DNA from: Verrucomicrobiota bacterium
Lineage (GTDB): Bacteria > Verrucomicrobiota > Verrucomicrobiia > Opitutales > Seribacteraceae
Reading direction: 5' to 3'
NCBI GenBank assembly: GCA_014382645.1
Contig: JACNJI010000270.1
Coordinates: forward strand, 1-9,215
DNA: 9,215 nucleotides
The notes under the pieces: model-generated
Told to the model about the DNA's origin: nothing
What the model saw: only the letters and a program-made list of their open reading frames with translations
Databases searched by the model: none
Translations under genes and position numbers: made by a program
Shown here: positions 1 through 5,643 of the stretch, piece after piece
How positions within the stretch are numbered: position 1 is the first letter of the stretch
Layout: each line of letters starts with the position of its first letter

Positions 1-2
1 CC

Positions 3-818
3 ACACCTGAAATCACCGACACAAGTATCTTGCTGAGCTACCCGGAATACTTGGATCAGAACGACTCAAGCACTGACAGTTTGAATCTCTCCGTGCCTCA
101 GGGAACGCGGATCAAATGGAGACTGCAATGTCAGCCTGCCATTCGAGCGTTGAAGGTGACTTGGGGAGAGGATGTGTTGGACGCCAACATTAGTGTTAGC
201 GGTACGGAAGCAGTCTTCGAAATGACCGCCGACAAGACAGCTAAATATAGCTTCCAGTGGACCGAAAAGAAATATGGTTTCGAATACGATGACATTCAGC
301 ACCTCGTGCGAGTGGTTCCCGACAGAGTTCCGGATATTGAATTGGTGGAACCCCTCGGCAATGGAGTGGCCACTGTCGACAAAGTGCTTCAACTCGTAGC
401 GAACGCATCGGATGATCATCAGCTGGGAGACGCCACTCTTCTCTACTCCATCAATGGCGGCGAAGAGAAAAGGATCGCCATGGGTAAACTCTCCGGTACG
501 CAAAAGGAGATCCGTTATCGCTGGCCTTTGAATGAGAAATTGAAAGAGGAAGAGAAGTTGAAAACCGCGGACAATATTTCCGCGGCTTTGTGGATCCTCA
601 CCTTTTCGATCGAGGTGAGCGATAGGGCTCCGCCACTAGGTTCTCACATCAACATATCGACGACCCGCAGGTTGACCATTTTGAGTGAGGAGGGTTATCT
701 GGCATGGTTCAACAGTGAACTAGACGCCCAACGCGAAATTATAGTGAAAGCAAGAGACTCGGAAAAAAGAGCGACCGCCGAGGTTAGTAAACTGAAGGCG
801 GAAGAAAAAAAGGAATAA
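3..818 (+). CDS. DUF4175-like protein, C-terminal part (5' end outside window)
   Basis: The reading frame is open from the first bases of the window, so this is the last 271 residues of a longer protein. The TTG codon at position 30 is not a convincing start because the frame continues upstream of it. The visible part looks like two beta-sandwich (Ig-like) modules. The first contains the YPEY element and a PQGTRIKW strand. The second follows the linker VRVVPDRVPDIELVEP and contains SDDHQLGDATLLYSI. The PD-x-x-P linker followed by a (D)DH-x-L strand is characteristic of the periplasmic region of DUF4175-type proteins, which usually have N-terminal membrane helices. The last 40 residues (from about EEGYLAWFNSEL) form a charged helix, probably a coiled coil, ending in a lysine/glutamate-rich tail. 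The stop codon lies 4 nt before the next gene. Function is unknown; an envelope role is inferred. The family call rests on motif resemblance only, and another Ig-like repeat protein remains possible. Confidence 0.7.
   Translation, partial: TPEITDTSILLSYPEYLDQNDSSTDSLNLSVPQGTRIKWRLQCQPAIRALKVTWGEDVLDANISVSGTEAVFEMTADKTAKYSFQWTEKKYGFEYDDIQHLVRVVPDRVPDIELVEPLGNGVATVDKVLQLVANASDDHQLGDATLLYSINGGEEKRIAMGKLSGTQKEIRYRWPLNEKLKEEEKLKTADNISAALWILTFSIEVSDRAPPLGSHINISTTRRLTILSEEGYLAWFNSELDAQREIIVKARDSEKRATAEVSKLKAEEKKE
809..814 (+). promoter_or_regulatory. Shine-Dalgarno site for the coiled-coil gene
   Basis: The sequence AAAGGA lies 8 nt before the ATG at 823, inside the last codons of the upstream gene. 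It supports this ATG as the start and fits translation of the two genes from one mRNA. It is the clearest ribosome-binding site at any junction in the window. Confidence 0.55.
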
Positions 819-822
819 GCGA

Positions 823-2547
823 ATGAAGAGAGCACTTTTATTGAATTTAGCGATCCCATTGCTTGGCTTCCCTGAACTCGCCACGAGCAAGGAAATCCAA
901 CGCACCGACGTTTTGCAAACAACCGAACGCATAAGAAGTGAAGAGCGCAGGCAGGGGGACGTACGTCGCCAGCTTAGCGGCTCCGTCCGGAAAATTGATC
1001 GATTACTCAAGGACCTAGAGTCCAACGGTCTGACCGAGGAGGGCCAAGGACCCATTATTGGCGAAATGAGCGCCGCTTTGACAAAAGTTAATGCCACTCG
1101 GGTGCCTCAAGCAGCTCGGGACCTTCAACAAGCTCGCTTAGAAATCGATGATGCCTTTCCACACTTGGAAGAGGCGGAGCAGGAAATAAAGGCGATAATA
1201 ATTGATTTGGATGATCTATTGAAGGCCAGCGAAACGGCTTTGCTGGCTGATGTTCTCCTCGAACAAATCCGAGCCTTGATCAAACGGGAATCTTTTCTGC
1301 GACGAGAAACGGCGAGGTGGGGTAAAATGATCTTCATCAACGAAGGTGCTGCTACGGCAGACAAACCAAGAATGGTAAGGGCTCAAAGCGAAACCCTTCT
1401 TGATTTGGGCCGATTCGCTCGAGTGCTTGAAGGCGCTGCAGATAAAGCAACGGATGAATCACTCGCCCGCCGTTTCAAAGGAGCTTTCAAGGTATTACAA
1501 GAAAGAAAGCCGGAAATGTCATTGCGGAGTGCGCTGGCAACCATCGAACAGGAGGATTCAATCGCCGCCGTAAAACTCCAAGACAAGGCCATTGAAGCAC
1601 TAAAGGAAATCGAGAGAGTTCTATCATCAGAGGAGGACGAACTAGCCACAAAGGAGGACGTGCTGGAAGAATTGAAGCGGATTCTCGAGGAGCAAGTCGA
1701 CCTTAAGGAGGAAGTCGAAGATGCGGGCAAGGAACTCAAAAACGCCTCAGAACTTCAAGCGGAACAACTGGAATTGCAAAAAGATTTGGAAAAAGCAGTA
1801 GCAGGGGAAGCCCCAAGCGAAGCTCTTGAGGAAGCTTCCGATGCCATGGAAGAAGCGGCTGAGGAATTGGCTGAAGGTGACCAGGAAGGAGCACTCCCTC
1901 CGCAAGAGACAGCGATTAACGAATTACAAAATGCCATCAGCCAGCTGGAAGCTGAAATCGCCGAGGCTGCTGAAGCGGCAAGTTCCGATTCTTTCGCCGA
2001 TTCTCAAGATCCTAGTGATTCGTTTGCCGATCCATCGGATTCCTTTGCTGACCCATCGGACTCGTTTGCCGATCCATCGGACTCTTTTGGAGACTCTTTT
2101 GGAGATTCGTTTGCAGATGGGTCACCGAGTGATGGATTTCCTAGTGATGGGTTTCCTAGCGATGCAGGTGCGGGGGAACCCGGCGCAGGACCTCCCGGCG
2201 CAGGACCTCCCGGCGCAGGACCTCCAGGCGCAGGACCTCCAGGCGCAGGACCTCCGGGTCCGGGAGCACCAGGAATAGGTCCGCCAAGTTCTGTCCCGGG
2301 ATCGGGAGTACCCGTACCGGGATCCTTTGCGCCAGCTCCTCCTGGAGTTTTGCCCGACGACCCTCAAATTGATTCGACCGGGTATTCATCGACCACGGTG
2401 AGGGGGAATCAAGTCAAGCGCACGCGAATGTCAATGAACTCACTCGAAAGAAGGAGGCGTGCCGCCGCCATCCAAAAGTACGTCCAACAATTGCCTCCGG
2501 AATTCAGGAAACAAGTAGCTGACTATTATGAAGTACTAGCGGAATGA
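823..2547 (+). CDS. Exported acidic coiled-coil protein with tandem SDSF and PGAGP repeats
   Basis: This 574-residue protein begins with a likely signal peptide (MKR, then a hydrophobic ALLLNLAIPLLGF stretch, with cleavage possible near residue 22). Residues 25-390 are almost entirely predicted helix and coiled coil, very rich in Glu, Lys, Ala and Leu. Residues 341-368 carry the pattern A-M-x-x-A-x-x-x-L-x-x-GD-x-x-x-A-x-x-x-Q-x-x-AI-x-x-L, which resembles the helical C-terminal half of DUF4175/TIGR02302-type proteins. Residues 396-423 are four DPSDSFA-type units, followed by GDSF and PSDGF units. Residues 453-477 are five PGAGP units. A proline-rich linker then leads to a basic helix (RRRR at 543-546) and the tail LPPEFRKQVADYYEVLAE (557-574). 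The gene follows the partial DUF4175-like gene by 4 nt and may be its detached helical half. No enzyme motif is visible. A structural or adaptor role outside the cytoplasm is inferred. Confidence 0.85.
   Translation: MKRALLLNLAIPLLGFPELATSKEIQRTDVLQTTERIRSEERRQGDVRRQLSGSVRKIDRLLKDLESNGLTEEGQGPIIGEMSAALTKVNATRVPQAARDLQQARLEIDDAFPHLEEAEQEIKAIIIDLDDLLKASETALLADVLLEQIRALIKRESFLRRETARWGKMIFINEGAATADKPRMVRAQSETLLDLGRFARVLEGAADKATDESLARRFKGAFKVLQERKPEMSLRSALATIEQEDSIAAVKLQDKAIEALKEIERVLSSEEDELATKEDVLEELKRILEEQVDLKEEVEDAGKELKNASELQAEQLELQKDLEKAVAGEAPSEALEEASDAMEEAAEELAEGDQEGALPPQETAINELQNAISQLEAEIAEAAEAASSDSFADSQDPSDSFADPSDSFADPSDSFADPSDSFGDSFGDSFADGSPSDGFPSDGFPSDAGAGEPGAGPPGAGPPGAGPPGAGPPGAGPPGPGAPGIGPPSSVPGSGVPVPGSFAPAPPGVLPDDPQIDSTGYSSTTVRGNQVKRTRMSMNSLERRRRAAAIQKYVQQLPPEFRKQVADYYEVLAE
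2008..2091 (+). repeat. 21-nt tandem repeat, 4 units, encoding DPSDSFA
   Basis: Four in-frame units start at 2008, 2029, 2050 and 2071. The fourth ends in Gly instead of Ala. The units differ mostly at synonymous third positions and by alternative Ser codons (AGT or TCG), so the peptide is better conserved than the DNA. This suggests an older array kept by selection on the protein. A diverged half unit (SDSFAD) precedes it at 1984-2001. Confidence 0.95.
2089..2112 (+). repeat. 12-nt tandem repeat, 2 units, encoding GDSF
   Basis: Two consecutive GDSF units (starts 2089 and 2101) directly follow, and share one codon with, the DPSDSFA array. They look like a shortened version of that unit with the linker DPS lost. 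Confidence 0.85.
2125..2163 (+). repeat. 15-nt tandem repeat, 2 full units plus a partial unit, encoding PSDGF
   Basis: Units start at 2125 and 2140. A third partial unit (PSD) covers 2155-2163. The array joins the acidic SDSF section to the glycine/proline section of the same protein. Confidence 0.85.
2179..2253 (+). repeat. 15-nt tandem repeat, 5 units, encoding PGAGP
   Basis: Five in-frame units start at 2179, 2194, 2209, 2224 and 2239. The first three are identical (CCCGGCGCAGGACCT). The last two are identical to each other and differ from the first three only by one silent C-to-A change. Near-identity at the DNA level suggests recent expansion by replication slippage. The 5-residue period rules out a collagen G-x-y triplet helix and points to a flexible or extended linker. 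Confidence 0.95.
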
Positions 2548-2551
2548 TTGC

Positions 2552-3592
2552 ATGAAACCGGAAAACAAAACTACTTTTTGGCGGACATTTACCGTCACCT
2601 TAATCGTCTGGGCGTTAACTCCGGTTAACTCCTTTTCCCAAGAATCATCGACCGCACAACGAGTCGGGAGAGTTCGACTGCTTCCGGAAATCCAAGAAGC
2701 AATCAGTAAAGGCCTTTCCTTTTTGGCCAAGACACAAAATCAAGATGGGAAATGGGGTGACAAACACCCCGTAGCCGACACCTCCCTTGCCTTGATGTCC
2801 TATATGCTCCAAGGCCACGTTCCCGGAAGAGGAACATACGGACGAAATATGGATCGAGCAGTTGCCTACTTGGTAGAAGTAGGGAGAAGGGGACATGCAG
2901 GCTACATGGGAACCCCCAATCATCACGGCGGTATGTACGAGCACGGCTTAGCTATCTTGGCTTTGTCCGAAGCTTGGGGGCAGAGCACAAACAAACACTT
3001 GAGTAACACGTTAAAAAAAGCCGTCGGGATTACGATCCGATCCCAGAACAACCAAGGTGGATGGCGCTACAATCCCGAGCCTAGAGACGCCGACCTATCC
3101 ATGACGGTGATGCAAACCGTAGCTTTGAACTCGGCTAAGGAAGCAGGAATATCGGTCCCCGACGAAACCCTCAAGAAAGCAGTCAAATACGTCTTGTATT
3201 GCCAAGATGAAACCAGCGGTGGATTCGGTTACAGTGGGCCGAGCGGGCCTGGCTTTGCAAGAACAGGGGCCGGTGTAATGTCGCTCATCATGTGTGGCCA
3301 GAGAAACCATCCGGCAGTCAAGCGAGGCATGCGTTTTCTCCATGCCTATCCGGATCAAAAATTCAGCGGTGGATCCCATTATCTCTACGGTAATTATTAC
3401 GCCATACAATGCATGTACCAATCTGGAGAAGCCGATTTCAATGCCTATTACCCCCACATCTCCAAAACCCTGTTGGAAAAACAAAAAGACGACGGACGAT
3501 GGTCAATCAAGGAAGGTGACACCTACTCCACTTCCATGGCTATACTCATCTTGGGTGTCCCTTACCGGTTTCTGCCGATCTACCAGCGGTAA
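2552..3592 (+). CDS. Exported prenyltransferase/squalene-cyclase-like alpha/alpha-toroid protein
   Basis: This 346-residue protein has an N-terminal signal sequence (hydrophobic core about residues 12-22, cleavage plausible near S29). The mature part shows repeated helical-hairpin motifs of the prenyltransferase and squalene oxidase repeat family: TQNQDGKWG (61-69), SQNNQGGWRYN (164-174), QDETSGGFGY (218-227) and EKQKDDGRWS (309-318). Their spacing fits an alpha/alpha toroid. Where class II terpene cyclases carry the acid motif DxDD, this protein has DADLS (179-183), so the fourth position is not acidic. The C-terminus VPYRFLPIYQR resembles the usual ending of the PVC exported members of this family. 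The toroid is about half the length of a true squalene-hopene cyclase (about 600-700 residues). Terpene cyclisation is therefore unlikely and a binding or structural role is inferred. The gene starts 4 nt after the previous stop, with only a weak GGA 8 nt upstream, so translational coupling is likely. Confidence 0.88.
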   Translation: MKPENKTTFWRTFTVTLIVWALTPVNSFSQESSTAQRVGRVRLLPEIQEAISKGLSFLAKTQNQDGKWGDKHPVADTSLALMSYMLQGHVPGRGTYGRNMDRAVAYLVEVGRRGHAGYMGTPNHHGGMYEHGLAILALSEAWGQSTNKHLSNTLKKAVGITIRSQNNQGGWRYNPEPRDADLSMTVMQTVALNSAKEAGISVPDETLKKAVKYVLYCQDETSGGFGYSGPSGPGFARTGAGVMSLIMCGQRNHPAVKRGMRFLHAYPDQKFSGGSHYLYGNYYAIQCMYQSGEADFNAYYPHISKTLLEKQKDDGRWSIKEGDTYSTSMAILILGVPYRFLPIYQR

Positions 3593-3600
3593 ATTGAAAC

Positions 3601-5643
3601 TTGAGACTTCACAAGAGACTAAAGACCACAGTTAGCGCTCTCATTCGGGAAGCGATATCCAGAAATAAGTTTTCGCCAACGCTTACCTGCTTGCTCTTCT
3701 GCTCGTGCCTCTTGGCACTACCCTCCCTTGGACAGGACAAGCGAGTGCCCTCGGCCCTAGAAATCCATCAATGGACAAAGCAATTGTCGGCCGACGACTG
3801 GATTCTGCAGTCAGTGGCCATGGAAGAACTGGGCAAGTTGAAAATCGAGAAGGCAGTACCCGCCATTCAAAAGATACTCGATCAAGGAAAGAGCTCTTGG
3901 TTGAAGGGCCGAGCCATGTTGGCTTTAGCCAAAATCGTAGGAAAAGAAATGATTCCCATAGCCCAAAAGGCCACTGGGAATAGTGACCCCATCCTGCGCA
4001 AGGCGGCCCTCCAGACTCTCGATCTAGTCGGTGGGGAAACATCGGCTCCCGTAGCCCGCGAACTACTGAAGGATCCGGTCATGGAAGTTCGAGCAATGGC
4101 AGCTGCGCTTTATGCAAGTGAATTTCCCGAGGAGGCATGGCCGACAGTAGAAAGATTAACAGGGTCCGACCAGAGTTCGATATCCAGTGACTTGATGCGT
4201 GCCCTCGCCCATGTCGGCTCCGACGAGGCACTCACGCGACTTGAGAAATTGTTTTATGCCCCGAATGCAAACAAACGGCGCGGACGAGACATTATACAAG
4301 CCCTTGCCGTCGCGGACAATCAAGCGATTCCCTTGCTTGTTCGCCTGACTACCCATTATTCGCCAAATAAGACGGAATTTCAATTGGGCCAAAAACTTCT
4401 GTCCACCCGCGACGAGAAAATCGTCACTACTTCATTGAGGGGTATGCTGCTTTCAAAAGAAACTCTGTTTAAAGGAAACACTGCCGAACTCATGGCCGGG
4501 ATTTGCCCGACTCGGGAATTGGGGGATTTGTTATCGGCTATCTGGATAAAGCGAAAGGACATGACGCAAGATGCGATACGATCGGGCCTGACGGCACTAA
4601 GCAAAATCGAACCGTCCAGATACGAGAGTTTCTTTTCACATTATCTCAAAAGCGAAGATCCAATCACTCGGGCGATTGCCGTACGTTGCCGGGGATTGAT
4701 TCACGACAAGGACCTTTTCGAAACCTTTCGGTCGTACGTACATGATGATAACGCAAAGGTCGCCCAAGCAGCACTCGAAAGTCTTCGACGCGCCCCCGTG
4801 GACTCGAAACCCACAGAAGGCTTACTCGCCTACTTGACCCGATCCTTCAGTAGCTCCGAGGAGAGTGTCCTGCTGGCAGCACTCGATCTCCTGGGAAAAC
4901 GCGCCACAGTCGATGAGTTTGATTCTGCTCTTGAGGTTTTGAAACCCTTTCTCGGGGGAGAAGAAAGCCGGGCTCGTGAAGCGGCAGCCAAGGCATTGAG
5001 CGACCTCAGCGGCAACGAACGAATGGCAGACGTCTCGATTGCCCAAGGTTTCGTAGGTCATTGGATGGTCGTTGGCCCTTTCCTCAACGACAACAAGAAC
5101 ACCGGTGCTACAAAAGTTTATCCTCCGGAACTTCAAGAAGATGCCGAAACCTACAAAGCGGAGTATCGTTGGGAATTTGGCGGGGGACAAGCGAACAATC
5201 GAGAACTAGACCTGACCTGGGTCGAAGCCTCAGCCCAAACTTTGGAAGGAGAGGTGCACATCGCGGCGCACATGCCGGTGCCGGTTCGCGATGCCGTCGC
5301 CTACGCCAAAACCGAATTGATATCAGATGAGGAATGTTTTGTTCGTCTAGAGATCGAAGTGAGAGAACTATTGAGCCAAAAGGTTTGGATCGACGAAAAG
5401 GAAGTCGCCGATTTTACGTTTCAGCGCAATGAGCTGAGCAGTAGAACCTCCGAACGCATGCGATCGAAACCGAGACACACGAAAACGGTCAGGATCAACT
5501 TGAAAAAGGGTTCCAACAGAATAATGATCAAGACAGCAACCTTTGGCGGAAGTTGGTGGCTTCGCATGAGAATTCTCGATGAAAGTAAAAACAAAAAGGC
5601 CGATGGCGTGTCGCTAGTCGCCTCCAAGCTCAGATCGAGATGA
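3601..5643 (+). CDS. Exported HEAT-repeat protein with C-terminal galactose-binding-like domain
   Basis: This 680-residue protein starts at TTG. An in-frame TGA at 3595-3597 excludes any earlier start, and a later start would damage the signal peptide. The N-terminus is a basic region of about 26 residues, then LTCLLFCSCLLALPSLG, with cleavage near residue 44. The cysteines do not sit in a proper lipobox, so it is probably not a lipoprotein. Residues about 60-470 form a helical solenoid. HEAT-like pairs are clearest at 62-175 (for example DPILRKAALQTLDLVGG and DPVMEVRAMAAALY), 352-398 and 420-470. Residues about 481-660 look like a jelly-roll, galactose-binding-like domain, with WMVVGPF (488-494), VWIDEKEV (595-602) and LKKGSNRIMIK (634-644). 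This type of domain is common in exported PVC proteins. No catalytic residues are recognisable. The start has no good ribosome-binding site and lies 8 nt after the previous stop, which suggests coupling. A scaffold or ligand-binding role is inferred. Confidence 0.85.
   Translation: MRLHKRLKTTVSALIREAISRNKFSPTLTCLLFCSCLLALPSLGQDKRVPSALEIHQWTKQLSADDWILQSVAMEELGKLKIEKAVPAIQKILDQGKSSWLKGRAMLALAKIVGKEMIPIAQKATGNSDPILRKAALQTLDLVGGETSAPVARELLKDPVMEVRAMAAALYASEFPEEAWPTVERLTGSDQSSISSDLMRALAHVGSDEALTRLEKLFYAPNANKRRGRDIIQALAVADNQAIPLLVRLTTHYSPNKTEFQLGQKLLSTRDEKIVTTSLRGMLLSKETLFKGNTAELMAGICPTRELGDLLSAIWIKRKDMTQDAIRSGLTALSKIEPSRYESFFSHYLKSEDPITRAIAVRCRGLIHDKDLFETFRSYVHDDNAKVAQAALESLRRAPVDSKPTEGLLAYLTRSFSSSEESVLLAALDLLGKRATVDEFDSALEVLKPFLGGEESRAREAAAKALSDLSGNERMADVSIAQGFVGHWMVVGPFLNDNKNTGATKVYPPELQEDAETYKAEYRWEFGGGQANNRELDLTWVEASAQTLEGEVHIAAHMPVPVRDAVAYAKTELISDEECFVRLEIEVRELLSQKVWIDEKEVADFTFQRNELSSRTSERMRSKPRHTKTVRINLKKGSNRIMIKTATFGGSWWLRMRILDESKNKKADGVSLVASKLRSR
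5640..5643 (+). promoter_or_regulatory. ATGA stop/start overlap (translational coupling)
   Basis: The TGA ending the HEAT-repeat gene shares its bases with the ATG of the propeller gene. No strong Shine-Dalgarno sequence precedes it, so re-initiation by the same ribosomes is the likely mode of translation. This would keep the two proteins in related amounts. Confidence 0.8.

Noticed and set aside
561..589. Inverted repeat CCGCGG-N9-CCGCGG with flanking A and T runs
   Set aside because: It could form a 6-bp hairpin with a mismatch extension, but it lies well inside gene 1, encodes ordinary residues and is not followed by a T-tract. I do not call it a terminator.
2251..2280. Collagen-like glycine repeat
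   Set aside because: The period of the PG-rich stretch is five residues (PGAGP), so Gly does not occur at every third position and a collagen helix is not supported.
1826..2389. Repetitive alternative-frame readings on both strands over the repeat region
   Set aside because: They are by-products of the in-frame 15- and 21-nt arrays. The frame from 823 has a start, a ribosome-binding site, a signal peptide and coherent helical domains.
2614..2629. Two GTTAAC palindromes spaced 10 bp apart (direct repeat GTTAACTCC)
   Set aside because: One-turn spacing suggests an operator, but the site is inside the signal-peptide codons of gene 3 with no promoter elements nearby. Chance or codon choice is enough to explain it.
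3688..3735. Possible lipoprotein signal in the HEAT-repeat protein (Cys residues 30, 34 and 36)
   Set aside because: None of the cysteines is preceded by a usual lipobox (L-A/S-G/A-C type), while a signal peptidase I site near residue 44 is plausible.
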